Shown here one piece after another: positions 8,893 through 17,271 of a DNA stretch of 32,047 bases; positions within the stretch are counted from its first letter, which is position 1; the number at the start of each line of letters is the position of its first letter. Source of the stretch: Desulfobacterales bacterium (lineage in GTDB: Bacteria > Desulfobacterota > Desulfobacteria > Desulfobacterales > JAHEIW01). The stretch spans positions 4,841,828 to 4,873,874 of the forward strand of contig CP070694.1 of NCBI GenBank assembly GCA_020353355.1. Reading direction: 5' to 3'. Below the pieces are notes generated by a model. It made no database searches. It saw only the letters and a list, made by a program, of their open reading frames with translations, and had not been told where the DNA came from. Both the position numbers and the translations under genes were made by a program.

Positions 8893-9588
8893 CTAGGATG
8901 GGGGCTTGATTTTCGCCGCGAGCTCCGCGATCACTTCCGCTGAGGTTTTCACCTTTCCAAATAACCGCTGAAAGTTCGTCATGGCGGCATCATGGTAGTT
9001 TTGTGCAGAAGCCCCACACCCATCCTCGATCAACACGCAGCGAAATCCCCTGTCGGCTGCATCACGAGCGGTGGTTTCCACGCACATATTTGTTGAAACC
9101 CCTGTAAAGACCAAGTAGGTTAGCCCCTTTGACCAGAGAAGCGAATCTAGATTGGTTGAACTAAAGGCGCCGATGGTCGTTTTATGGATGACGAGTTCTT
9201 CTTCTTTCGGTTGGATTTCTTCTAGAATGCGATGCTGCGATGATCCCACGTAATTGTTTGAGGACCGAAAAAGTGCCTTGAGATGGGGAAGGGCATCGCT
9301 GTAGTCCTTGGACCTCGATCCCATTGTCAGATAGATGACCGCTAACTGATTTTCCCGGAAAAAGGCCAGCAGTCGTTTAATCGTCGGTAAAACCACGTTC
9401 TCCACCCGCTCGAAGCGATAATTGCTAAGATCCGTTTTGCCCTGCGCTTGCAACCACTTTCCCAGGCCGTCATGGCGTGAAGCGGTTGCGTATTGCATGT
9501 CTACGATGATCAGGGCTGTAGATTTGGGCTCGAGTTCGAAATCACTGGTAAAATCCGTGATGTAATCATGGGTCACTTTTGGAATCAT
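8893..9588 (-). CDS. Isochorismatase-type cysteine hydrolase
   Basis: This amidase-type hydrolase belongs to the family of N-carbamoylsarcosine amidohydrolase, maleamate amidohydrolase (NicF type) and nicotinamidase. Counting from the ATG at 9588, the catalytic triad is Asp30 ('IIVDMQ'), Lys136 ('VIHKTTIGAF') and Cys169 ('VSTNMCVETTARDA'). The start is a run GTG-ATG-ATG (9594, 9591, 9588) after a perfect AAGGAGG; the 9588 ATG has the best spacing (six bases), giving 231 residues. It is encoded opposite to the surrounding catabolic genes, downstream of the unknown protein at 9663-10490. In this context hydrolysis of a carbamoyl group or half-amide produced by the hydantoinase-like enzymes is a sensible guess, but the substrate is not readable from the sequence. 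Confidence 0.88.
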   Translation of the reverse strand: MIPKVTHDYITDFTSDFELEPKSTALIIVDMQYATASRHDGLGKWLQAQGKTDLSNYRFERVENVVLPTIKRLLAFFRENQLAVIYLTMGSRSKDYSDALPHLKALFRSSNNYVGSSQHRILEEIQPKEEELVIHKTTIGAFSSTNLDSLLWSKGLTYLVFTGVSTNMCVETTARDAADRGFRCVLIEDGCGASAQNYHDAAMTNFQRLFGKVKTSAEVIAELAAKIKPPS

Positions 9589-9625
9589 CATCACCCTCCT
9601 TGATCATCAAATGACCGACGCTATG

Positions 9626-9670
9626 CCGGCGGCAAGCCGCTAAATCCCCGCCGGATACCGGCCTAGCGGC
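9626..9670 (-). other. Nested hairpins between two minus-strand genes
   Basis: CCGGCGG (9626-9632) pairs with CCGCCGG (9648-9654), and GCCGCTA (9636-9642) pairs with TAGCGGC (9664-9670). The two stems are interleaved, so they are mutually exclusive. They lie in the intergenic gap and touch the stop codon of the upstream gene. There is no T-run, so this is not a standard terminator; it could be an mRNA stability or attenuation structure. Confidence 0.4.
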
Positions 9671-10490
9671 CCTTTGTTTTTTTATAAATACAACCCCGGT
9701 GTGTTTTACATTTTTCGTGGGGCGGCACGCAATCCGGGAGAGATTCAGGGATTCCGCTCAGTTGCATGCCTTTGACAGCGTGGATGAGCTGAAATACTTT
9801 TTCAACTTCCTTTTTTTCTCCTTCAATTTGCATGGTCGTGCCACCCTCGGCCCCGAAAATTCCGCCTTTGCCGATCACCGTGCAGGAGACGTCTCCAAGG
9901 AGGGAAACGGCTTCTTTTTCCGTAATGATTTGACCGACAATCGGTGTCAGCCCCACGGCCATTCCCATGGATACATCCACGTCTTTGCGCCCCGTTTTTA
10001 CGATAATATCGTTGACTGAACCCGGTACCAGTTTTTCCAGCCCGACCGCAACAATGATGTGACTGATCTCAGACATGAGCCCTGAGATAATTCTGGCAGG
10101 TTTGCCACCCAAGGCCACGCCATACATCAGCGCTGCATTTCCGTAGATATCAATCGCATTGGCGCCGATAACCGCCACATCTTTGGCGGTCAGTGTCGCT
10201 GCAGTTTCTTCCAAAATTTCGTCAATTGCCCGCAAATTCCCATTCTCGATCAAGGCACAGTGGAACCTGCCCGAATAGGTATTGGCCATGGTGGTTCCCT
10301 TCGGGCTGATTCTGCCGGCAATCAGCATGGGTTTACCGATGAACTCCTCGCAGACAGCAGATACCGTAGTACCGCCTTTCAGAAAGATCTTGCCCGATTT
10401 CAACGCCTTTTTCACCTCAGGCAGCATGGCAATCCCCTTGGCAATGATTCTTTTGGCCTCATTGACGGTTAAACTGACTTGAGCCTTCAT
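9663..10490 (-). CDS. Conserved protein of unknown function, possible ISOCOT-like fold, Cys/His-rich tail
   Basis: I do not recognise this 275-residue protein with certainty. The start is the ATG at 10490, preceded by a perfect AGGAGG; the frame extends upstream to 10664 but without a comparable site. The middle reads 'VIGANAIDIYGNAALMYG...HIIVAVGLEKLVPGSV' (about 107-159), which recalls the 'GANAI..DGN....G' pattern of LUD/DUF162-type (ISOCOT fold) proteins, and 'FLKGGTTVSAV' near residue 37 looks like a small-molecule or nucleotide-binding turn. Glycine-rich turns follow at 208-218. The C-terminus has Cys254, His258, Cys261, His264 and Cys267, a plausible metal site. No signal peptide or membrane segment is visible. 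It precedes the cysteine hydrolase gene on the same strand and probably shares its transcript. Confidence 0.75.
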   Translation of the reverse strand: MKAQVSLTVNEAKRIIAKGIAMLPEVKKALKSGKIFLKGGTTVSAVCEEFIGKPMLIAGRISPKGTTMANTYSGRFHCALIENGNLRAIDEILEETAATLTAKDVAVIGANAIDIYGNAALMYGVALGGKPARIISGLMSEISHIIVAVGLEKLVPGSVNDIIVKTGRKDVDVSMGMAVGLTPIVGQIITEKEAVSLLGDVSCTVIGKGGIFGAEGGTTMQIEGEKKEVEKVFQLIHAVKGMQLSGIPESLPDCVPPHEKCKTHRGCIYKKTKGR

Positions 10491-10713
10491 TTCTTTCCTC
10501 CTGTGTAATGAAAAGGTACTTTCTTTAATTGAATGGAATTTGTCAATCGAAAAACACTTTGGCTTTTTTAACGGCAGAATTCGGATACCCGGCACTGTGT
10601 TCACTCGCGACAGGGTTCTTACCGGGATATGTTTGATAATGAACATTAGGCGGATTGCATCCATCAGAGATCAAAGAAGCGGATGGGCCATTTTAATATG
10701 TTTGAATATCTGA

Positions 10714-10742
10714 TTGACAAAGCTTTTCCGGACCGCCATAAC
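10714..10742 (+). promoter_or_regulatory. Candidate sigma-70 promoter in the divergent region 10491-10854
   Basis: TTGACA (10714-10719) and CATAAC (10737-10742) are separated by 17 bases, about 110 bases before the fourth MmgE/PrpD gene. The 364-base divergent region between the minus-strand island and this gene shows no coding potential and nothing else I can name. Confidence 0.45.
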
Positions 10743-10854
10743 ATAAAAAATGAAAACTACCCCTTTGATATTTGAGGCACGTCACAGTTAAATAAAACCC
10801 TTTCCAATGACGAATAACCCTCAACGCGTAACCTTCAATTGAGGAGGTCTCGAC

Positions 10855-12288
10855 ATGCCCAATCGCAATACTGACGCGAACTTGGATCGGAGCTTGAATT
10901 CTAATAATCCCGAGCACCCCGGGGCCGGATGGCCGACATCAAGTTTATCCGATACATTGGCCGAATTCGTAAGGGAACTCAGGTTTGAGATGTTGCCTGA
11001 GGAGGTCATTCAGCATGGCATTCTGATTGCGCGCGACACCCTGGGCACGATGCTGGCGGGTGCCACAGTACCCGAGATAAAAAACCTGGTACTGCTATCC
11101 GGAAGCATCCGTGGCCCCGGAAACGCCACCCTCATGGGTCATCCGCACACGTGTAGCCCGCACTTTGCCGCCCTGGTAAATGCTACCGGCGCAGTTACCC
11201 TGGAGCTAGATGAAGGCAGCCAATTTGCTGTTAATCACCCATCCGTGCATATATTCCCGGCGGCCCTGGCTTTAGCAGAGGACCGCAATCTCTCGGGCAA
11301 GGAATTGTTGACGGCTTTTGTGGCCGGCTATGAGGTGGCTGTTCGCGTTGGCCGTGCGACCCACCTCCGGTGGGCTGTGCACCCATTCGGCACTCACGCT
11401 ATTCTCGGAGCGGCCGCAGCTTGCGCGAGATTACTCGGACTGGATGTGGCCCAAACGGCCAGAGCACTGGAGATGGCGGCGGGGATCTGCATCACATCGT
11501 CCCAGACGGCTGCCAACAGCGGGGCCTCTGTTCGTAATCTGGTCACAGGACTGACGAACCACAACGGCATGCTCGCGCCAATACTTATAAAGGCGGGCTT
11601 CACCGGTGAACCGGGCGCCGTAAACGTCGTGTTTGGAAAAATTCTGGGAGATGCTTTTGACGAGGAGATGCTCGGCGAGGATCTGGGTGCTGAATACTAT
11701 ATCACCCGCAACTATTTTAAAATCCATGCCTGCAGCCGATGGAATCATGCTCCCATTGAGGCCATGTCCAACCTAATGGCGAAATTTTCATTTCAGCCCC
11801 AGGACATTGATGATATCACGGTCTCGACTTATGACCCTGCCACGCGCCTCAGTTGGAATGACCCCGTCAACGGTTACGCGGCAAAACATTCCATACCTTA
11901 CAATGTGGCCGCCAGGCTGGTTCGAAGTTCAAATGATCTGGAAGTCTATTCTGACGACGTCGTATCCGATCCCCAAGTGCGCGCTATAGCCCAAAAGGTC
12001 AGTGTGATTGAAGATCCAGAACTGACCGCCATGCTGCCTGATGTGAGACCGGCCCGGGTAGCAGTGAAACTGCTTTCCGGTGAAACCTTCACTGAAACCG
12101 TTGAACGCCCGATCGGTGGATTCGACCGGCCACTTTCAGATGAAGCACTGGCCGAAAAATTTAGACAATTGGCCGGCATGATATTACCGCAGGCGGCAGT
12201 ATCCTCCCTGGAACGTTTGCTTAACCGCCTGCCTGACTTGGAAGATGTGCGCATGCTGAGTCCACTGTTGCAGGCAGCATTGCTGTAA
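10855..12288 (+). CDS. MmgE/PrpD family protein (paralogue 4)
   Basis: The fourth MmgE/PrpD protein, 477 residues, starts at ATG 10855 after GAGGAGG. It has about 25 extra polar N-terminal residues before the conserved 'LSDTLAEFVRELRFEMLP'. Asp119 ('LELDEGSQ'), His128 and His132 ('NHPSVHIFPA'), 'HPFGTH' and 'HACSRWNH' match paralogue 1, so its active site looks complete. The block that reads 'TVRNVYAG' in paralogues 1 and 2 is 'SVRNLVTG' here, making it the most divergent at that point. It is separated from the other three by the repeat and the minus-strand island and has its own candidate promoter. A dehydratase, isomerase or epimerase role on a carboxylic acid is expected from the family; the substrate is unknown. 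Confidence 0.9.
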   Translation: MPNRNTDANLDRSLNSNNPEHPGAGWPTSSLSDTLAEFVRELRFEMLPEEVIQHGILIARDTLGTMLAGATVPEIKNLVLLSGSIRGPGNATLMGHPHTCSPHFAALVNATGAVTLELDEGSQFAVNHPSVHIFPAALALAEDRNLSGKELLTAFVAGYEVAVRVGRATHLRWAVHPFGTHAILGAAAACARLLGLDVAQTARALEMAAGICITSSQTAANSGASVRNLVTGLTNHNGMLAPILIKAGFTGEPGAVNVVFGKILGDAFDEEMLGEDLGAEYYITRNYFKIHACSRWNHAPIEAMSNLMAKFSFQPQDIDDITVSTYDPATRLSWNDPVNGYAAKHSIPYNVAARLVRSSNDLEVYSDDVVSDPQVRAIAQKVSVIEDPELTAMLPDVRPARVAVKLLSGETFTETVERPIGGFDRPLSDEALAEKFRQLAGMILPQAAVSSLERLLNRLPDLEDVRMLSPLLQAALL

Positions 12289-12372
12289 AGGACAAGACGT
12301 CGAAGCGCAGATCCTTTGGATTTGTCGGTGAATCGGACACTGCCGAGCATCTAAAATGGATCGAGTTTTTTC

Positions 12373-12400
12373 TTGACAGAATAGCGGACGATAATGTACT
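12373..12400 (+). promoter_or_regulatory. Possible promoter upstream of the importer operon
   Basis: A perfect -35 box TTGACA (12373-12378) is followed after 16 bases by TGTACT (12395-12400), a weak -10. It lies in the A+T-rich 258-base gap (12289-12546) between the fourth MmgE/PrpD gene and livH. Confidence 0.35.
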
Positions 12401-12561
12401 CAAGATATTACTTTATAACATAATATCCGGGTGTGCGTACAACTATTTGATATTGTGTAATTATCGAGTCTCGATCCGTGACATATCCCTAGATTGGCGT
12501 TAGAGATTTCTCTAATGGTGCATCATATGAGCCGCATCGATCCGAAATGAGGGTGTTGATC

Positions 12562-13443
12562 ATGACCTTACCGGGAATACCTCTTCTGCTTCAATCCATT
12601 GTGAGCGGCATCCTCATCGGAGGCGTCTACGGTCTGGTGGCTATCGGATTGACCTTGATTTTCGGAGTGATGAAAATCATCAATTTTGCCCACGGTTCGT
12701 TTATGATGCTGGGCATGTTTACCACCTATTGGCTGTATGTGCTCCTCGGTATTGATCCTTACCTATCGCTACTGTTAACGATACCGCTACTTTTCCTTTT
12801 CGGTCTGCTGGTGGAACGTTTCCTGATCGACAAAATCTTAGATGCGCCGGAGCATAACCAGCTGCTTCTGACGCTTGGAATATCGCTGGTGATCGAAAAC
12901 CTGGCCTTGTTTCTCTGGAGTCCGAATTTCAGGACGATCGATGTTTCCTATGCAAATAAAGCGACCACCCTGGGGCCCGTGATGATCAGTTTTCCAAAAG
13001 TTGTCGCATTTGTGTTTGCCATATTTTTGACCACTGTCCTTTATTACTTTTTGAAGAATACCGATTTGGGTAAAGCTATCCGCGCGGCCTCGGAAGAAAA
13101 GGAAGGTGCCTTAACCGTGGGCATCAACCTGAAAAAGATTTACTACATCGCCTTCGGCATTGGAACGGCATGTGTCGGCGCTGCCGGCACCGTGGCGGCT
13201 CCTTTTTTCTATGTGAGTCCTCAGGTCGGGGGCGTCTTTGTCATCACCGCCTTTGTGGTTGTGGTTCTGGGGGGGATGGGAAATTTCCTCGGCGCTCTCA
13301 TCGGGGGGTTGATTATCGGCCTGGCTGAATCGGTCGGTGCCGCCATTATTCCCGGCCAGTTAAAACAATTCATTATCTATTTCATTTTCATTCTGGTCCT
13401 GCTTTTCAAACCGGCAGGCCTATTCGGAAAAGCCAATGCCTGA
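12562..13443 (+). CDS. livH: Branched-chain amino acid-type ABC transporter permease, LivH family
   Basis: This integral membrane permease forms half of the channel of a LIV/HAAT-type importer. The sequence is strongly hydrophobic with about eight predicted membrane spans. It opens with the family hallmark 'GILIGGVYGLVAIGLTLIFGVMKIINFAHGSFMMLG' and ends 'FKPAGLFGK'. The ATG at 12562 has GAGGG eight bases before it and gives 293 residues; an in-frame ATG at 12547 would add five residues but has no visible ribosome site. It is the first gene of a five-gene importer operon and overlaps livM by eight bases. The surrounding catabolic genes suggest the ligand is not necessarily an amino acid; this transporter family also takes urea, amides and aromatic acids. 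Confidence 0.92.
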   Translation: MTLPGIPLLLQSIVSGILIGGVYGLVAIGLTLIFGVMKIINFAHGSFMMLGMFTTYWLYVLLGIDPYLSLLLTIPLLFLFGLLVERFLIDKILDAPEHNQLLLTLGISLVIENLALFLWSPNFRTIDVSYANKATTLGPVMISFPKVVAFVFAIFLTTVLYYFLKNTDLGKAIRAASEEKEGALTVGINLKKIYYIAFGIGTACVGAAGTVAAPFFYVSPQVGGVFVITAFVVVVLGGMGNFLGALIGGLIIGLAESVGAAIIPGQLKQFIIYFIFILVLLFKPAGLFGKANA

Positions 13444-14419
13444 AAGCCGTCAGAGGTTCCTGAAACTGGCACTGTTTGGGATTGCCGGTGTCATTCTTTT
13501 GGCCCTTCCTCAATATATCCCTGAATATCATACCCATTTAATGACCACGGTTCTGTTTTTCGGCTACTTGGGCACAGCCTGGAACATTCTGGGAGGCTAC
13601 GCCGGGCAATTTTCATTCGGCCACACGGCATTTTTTGGGATCGGTGCATTTACCTCGAGCCTGCTGCAGCTTCATGCCGGAGTTAATCCATGGATCGGCA
13701 TGGTCTTGGCGGGCATCGTCGGGACCATGGTGGGCTTGTTTATCGGTTCGCTCTGCTTCCGGTACGGGCTCAAAGGGCCCTTTTTTGCTCTGGCGATGCT
13801 GGCGCTGGCAGAGATGCTGCGGCTGGTCTCCATTCAATGGATGACGGCAAAATATCCGCTGGGAATCAATATCCCTCTTCTGGAAGATTCATTATTGAAT
13901 TTCCAGTTCCGGGACAAAGTCCCCTATTACTATATCATTCTATTGATGACAGCCGCTGCTTTGCTGCTGGCAGATGCTCTCGAAAAAAGAAGGATCGGTT
14001 CCTATTTCAAAGCCATCAGAGAAAATGAGGATGCAGCGGAAAGCCTGGGAGTCAATGCGTTTAAATACAAGTTGATTGCCATGGGCATCAGTGCCTTCAT
14101 GACTGCCATCGGCGGTACTTTTTATGCTCAGTATTACTTGACCCTGGACGATGAAGCAGCCTTCGGGGTCGCAAATTCTATTGAGATTCTGTTGGGCCCC
14201 ATTATCGGTGGCTCCGGCACGGTTTTTGGCCCTATCCTGGGAGCAGGGATCCTGGAATTCCTCTCGGAGACTTCTAGGAATTTTCTCGGAAGATACAGCG
14301 GCGTCCATTTGATGGTATACGGCGCCGTGCTCATTATTGTCATCGTCTTTCTGCCGGATGGCATTCTGGGGGGCCTGAAGAAGGCTTTTTACAAGATATC
14401 GGGATCAAAGCAGAAATAG
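13436..14419 (+). CDS. livM: Branched-chain amino acid-type ABC transporter permease, LivM family
   Basis: The second permease of the importer, 327 residues, with about nine to ten hydrophobic segments. The family signature 'WNILGGYAGQFSFGHTAFFGIGAF' sits near residues 44-67, and the conserved cytoplasmic loop 'GSYFKAIRENEDAAESLGVNAFKYKLIAMGISAF' (around 187-220) is the coupling region with the ATPases. Its ATG lies inside the end of livH (eight-base overlap), indicating translational coupling. It ends with 'LPDGILGGLKKAF', usual for LivM. Confidence 0.92.
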   Translation: MPESRQRFLKLALFGIAGVILLALPQYIPEYHTHLMTTVLFFGYLGTAWNILGGYAGQFSFGHTAFFGIGAFTSSLLQLHAGVNPWIGMVLAGIVGTMVGLFIGSLCFRYGLKGPFFALAMLALAEMLRLVSIQWMTAKYPLGINIPLLEDSLLNFQFRDKVPYYYIILLMTAAALLLADALEKRRIGSYFKAIRENEDAAESLGVNAFKYKLIAMGISAFMTAIGGTFYAQYYLTLDDEAAFGVANSIEILLGPIIGGSGTVFGPILGAGILEFLSETSRNFLGRYSGVHLMVYGAVLIIVIVFLPDGILGGLKKAFYKISGSKQK

Positions 14420-14428
14420 AGAGAATCC

Positions 14429-15163
14429 ATGTTTCTTTTAGAAATTAAGGATGTAACCAAAAAATTTGGTGGTCTGACGGCCATTGGGAATCTCTCTTTT
14501 CATCTGGAAAAAGGTGAGATCCTGGGAATCATCGGGCCCAACGGCGCCGGCAAGACCACTCTGTTCAATGTGGTTACGGGATTTTATCGGCCTGATGGAG
14601 GCGCCATCTTCTTTAAAGGGCAAGAGATAACCGGTCTCAAACCTCACCAAATCGCAAAACGTGGGTTGGTCCGTACGTTTCAAATTACGCAGCCTTTCCC
14701 GAATCTGACTGTTCTGGAAAATGTCAGAATCGGGGCATACAGCCGCATCAAGTCAAACCGTGAGGCGACCGCCGAGGCATTCAGAATCCTAAAAACCGTC
14801 GGTCTCTACGAACAGAGGAACGAGCTTTCTTCGGTTCTTCCGATCGGACACCGCAAGAGTTTGGAATTGGCCAAGGCCTTAGCGACCAATCCCGAACTCA
14901 TTCTGCTGGATGAAGTCGTTGCCGGCCTGAATACGATGGAAGCCAACCAAATGATTACCACGATCAAAAATCTTCAACAGGAGGGGATTACGATCCTGTT
15001 GATCGAGCATGTGATGAAAGCCATCATGTCGCTCTCAGATCGAATCGTGGTCATCCATTACGGTGTCAAGATCGCCGAAGGGGCGCCACAAGAAATTTCA
15101 AAGAACCCGAAAGTCATCGAGGCCTATCTGGGCGAGGAATATGTTTTTGCTAAAGGTCAATAA
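14429..15163 (+). CDS. livG: Branched-chain amino acid-type ABC transporter ATP-binding protein, LivG family
   Basis: One of the two ATPases that power the importer, 244 residues. Walker A is GPNGAGKT (36-43), the Q-loop region reads 'RTFQITQPFPNLTVLENV', and Walker B is 'ELILLDEVVAGL'. The ABC signature is degenerate, 'VLPIGHRKSLELAKAL' instead of LSGGQ, which is common in LivG proteins. The C-terminal extension 'NPKVIEAYLGEEY' is typical and separates it from other ABC ATPases. It starts ten bases after livM, and the next gene starts within its last 23 bases. Confidence 0.93.
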   Translation: MFLLEIKDVTKKFGGLTAIGNLSFHLEKGEILGIIGPNGAGKTTLFNVVTGFYRPDGGAIFFKGQEITGLKPHQIAKRGLVRTFQITQPFPNLTVLENVRIGAYSRIKSNREATAEAFRILKTVGLYEQRNELSSVLPIGHRKSLELAKALATNPELILLDEVVAGLNTMEANQMITTIKNLQQEGITILLIEHVMKAIMSLSDRIVVIHYGVKIAEGAPQEISKNPKVIEAYLGEEYVFAKGQ

Positions 15164-15851
15164 TATTGATGTTTTTTATGGGGACGCACAGGTATTGCAC
15201 CAGGTGTCTCTCACGGTCCGAGAAAAGGAGATTATCACGATTGTGGGGGTCAACGGCGCCGGTAAAAGCACGCTCCTCAAAACCATCGGAGGTATCCTCA
15301 AGGCCGCCAACGGTGAGATTTGGTTTATGGATGATCGCATCGACTTGCTGCCGTCTCATCAGATCGTGGACAAAGGCTTGATAAGGATCCCGGAAGGAAG
15401 GAAGATTTTCCCAACGATGACGGTCCTTGAGAATCTGGAGCTTGGCTCGTATCTGCCGAAAGCAAAGGTCAAGAGATCTGAAAGTCTGGAAAAAGTATTC
15501 GACCTTTTCCCGGTTCTGAAAGATCGTGAAAAGCAATCCAGCGGTACCCTCTCTGGCGGCGAACAACAGATGCTGGCCATCGGACGAGGACTCATGTCGT
15601 TGCCCAAACTGCTGATGTTGGATGAACCTTCCCTGGGTCTGGCGCCTCTTCTGGTCAAACAGATCTTCAATACCGTCAGGGAAATCAACGTCCAGGGAAC
15701 GACCATCCTGCTAGTGGAACAAAACGTATTCAATGCCCTGGACATGGCGGCTGAGGGCTATGTCCTCGAAAACGGTCGAATCGTCCTAGAAGGCAAATCG
15801 CAGGATTTGCTGACAGATGAATATATCAAGGAGGCCTATCTTGGGGTCTGA
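15141..15851 (+). CDS. livF: Branched-chain amino acid-type ABC transporter ATP-binding protein, LivF family
   Basis: The second ATPase of the importer, 236 residues from ATG 15141, the usual LivF length. Walker A is GVNGAGKS (36-43), the signature 'LSGGEQQMLAIGRGL' is canonical, and Walker B is 'LLMLDEPSLGLAP'. The family-specific 'IPEGRKIFPTMTVLENLELG' is present. The frame is open upstream to 15063, but those residues are lysine/arginine-rich and out of keeping with the family, so the internal ATG, which overlaps livG by 23 bases, was chosen; GAGGA lies just before it. Confidence 0.93.
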   Translation: MFLLKVNNIDVFYGDAQVLHQVSLTVREKEIITIVGVNGAGKSTLLKTIGGILKAANGEIWFMDDRIDLLPSHQIVDKGLIRIPEGRKIFPTMTVLENLELGSYLPKAKVKRSESLEKVFDLFPVLKDREKQSSGTLSGGEQQMLAIGRGLMSLPKLLMLDEPSLGLAPLLVKQIFNTVREINVQGTTILLVEQNVFNALDMAAEGYVLENGRIVLEGKSQDLLTDEYIKEAYLGV

Positions 15852-15928
15852 CGGCCCCTTTATGATGAGTATAAAAGCAAGATGGGAAGGCTTTTGATGA
15901 ACCTTTAACCTTTGAAAGGAGGCGTGCT

Positions 15929-17200
15929 ATGGCTGAAAAGAAAAAACGACAAAATAACAGTGGCGTAACTCGCAGAACATTTTTGAAAACAGTCGGTGTG
16001 GCCGGTGTTGCCACGGCCGCGGTTGGTTTCCCCGCAGTGCTTCGAGGTGCCGAACCGGAGCCAATTCTTATCGGATCCCTGCACCCGACCACCGGGCCGG
16101 TTGCCTATGACGGTCAATCCATTGCCAATGGATTTCAACTGGCCGTGGATCAGAAAAATGAAGCCGGCGGGATCAAATCCATGGGCGGCGCCAAACTCAA
16201 GGTGATGCTGATGGATACGCAATCAAAACCCAAGGTCGGTGAAGCGGCAGCCTCAAAGCTCATCCGGGATGGCTGTGTCGCCTTGTCCGGTGCCTACAAT
16301 AGTCCGGTGACCATGGTGACGACCCAGGTTGCGGAGAGACAGGGCATTCCCCACATTATTACCATATCCGTGGCGGATGAGATCCTGCAGAGAGGATTCA
16401 AATTCTGTTTTCGGGTCCAACCTGATTCTACGAATATGGCCGAGTTGACCTGTAAATACATTCGGCAACTATCGGACAAAGGCAAACTGGGTCTCAAAAC
16501 AATCGCTCACATGCATATTAGCGGTTTTGGCGCCTCAATTGCCAACAAGGTGCAAGAGTTTGCGCCGCAGTATGATTTTGAGGTTATTGGGGCAAGCTCC
16601 TACGGCTACGGCGTTTCGGATTTGACCACCGAGATTACGAAAATCAAGGGGATGAATGCCGATGTGATCTTTGATACGGGTTACCTGTCGGATGGGATTT
16701 TGAAGATCCGTACCTATCAAAATCTGAAAGTAGAACCCAAAGGCGGAATCATCGGCTGTGCAAACGGTGCCTACAGCAATTCAGCGGCTGTCAGTGAATT
16801 GGGCAATTTAATGAATTACATTATGGATGGCAACTACTATTTCAACCCTCGCAGCCCCTTGACGCCAAAGATTATGGCCGCCTATGATAAGAAATTCACG
16901 CAGGTTCGATTCCAATCCCATTCCGTACACGCCTATGATGCCGGACTGGTTCTGATTGATGCCCTGGAAAGGGCAGGATCAAGGGATCCCAAGAAGATTC
17001 GGGATGCCATGGCGGCTACCTCGCTGAAAGAGCACATGGCTCCGGGAGCTCCCATTGAATTTGATGAAACGGGCCAGAATAAGAACGCCATGATTACCCT
17101 GCAACAGATTCAGGATCAACAAATTAGAGTGGTATTACCGGAAGAATATTCTGATGGCAAGCCGATGTACCCGTTTCCTGCATGGAGTAAAAGAGCTTAA
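15929..17200 (+). CDS. Tat-exported LivK-type substrate-binding protein
   Basis: The periplasmic ligand-binding component of the importer, 423 residues, with a strong AAAGGAGG before its ATG. The N-terminus has a twin-arginine signal: 'TRRTFLK' at residues 14-20, then a hydrophobic stretch and a probable cleavage near 'LRGAEPE' (about 41). The mature protein begins 'ILIGSLHPTTGPVAYDGQS', the usual opening of type I periplasmic-binding (LivJ/LivK/amide-binding) proteins, and ends 'YPFPAWSKR'. Tat export means the protein folds before export, which is seen for several binding proteins of this class. The ligand is probably the compound degraded by the enzymes on either side; residues that bind the amino group of leucine-type ligands cannot be assigned by eye. 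Confidence 0.9.
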   Translation: MAEKKKRQNNSGVTRRTFLKTVGVAGVATAAVGFPAVLRGAEPEPILIGSLHPTTGPVAYDGQSIANGFQLAVDQKNEAGGIKSMGGAKLKVMLMDTQSKPKVGEAAASKLIRDGCVALSGAYNSPVTMVTTQVAERQGIPHIITISVADEILQRGFKFCFRVQPDSTNMAELTCKYIRQLSDKGKLGLKTIAHMHISGFGASIANKVQEFAPQYDFEVIGASSYGYGVSDLTTEITKIKGMNADVIFDTGYLSDGILKIRTYQNLKVEPKGGIIGCANGAYSNSAAVSELGNLMNYIMDGNYYFNPRSPLTPKIMAAYDKKFTQVRFQSHSVHAYDAGLVLIDALERAGSRDPKKIRDAMAATSLKEHMAPGAPIEFDETGQNKNAMITLQQIQDQQIRVVLPEEYSDGKPMYPFPAWSKRA

Positions 17201-17214
17201 TCATTGACGCAAGC

Positions 17215-17244
17215 GGGGAGAAGGGGCCGTCACCTTTCTCCCCC
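17215..17244 (+). terminator. Hairpin after the substrate-binding protein gene
   Basis: GGGGAGAAGG (17215-17224) can pair with CCTTTCTCCCC (17234-17244 region) with one bulged base, followed by a moderately T-rich stretch. It lies 15 bases after the binding-protein stop and 28 bases before the next gene. It may be a partial terminator or a 3' stabiliser giving more binding protein than downstream enzyme. Confidence 0.4.
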
Positions 17245-17271
17245 ATTCTCTTTGTCCGCTTCAGGTAAGAA

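Noticed and set aside
10693-10917. Minus-strand open frame in the divergent region before the fourth MmgE/PrpD gene
   Set aside because: It has no ribosome site, overlaps the start of a well-supported gene and shows no recognisable domain.
15063-15140. Upstream extension of livF
   Set aside because: The 26 extra residues are basic and overlap livG by about 100 bases; LivF proteins begin at the ATG 15141 position.
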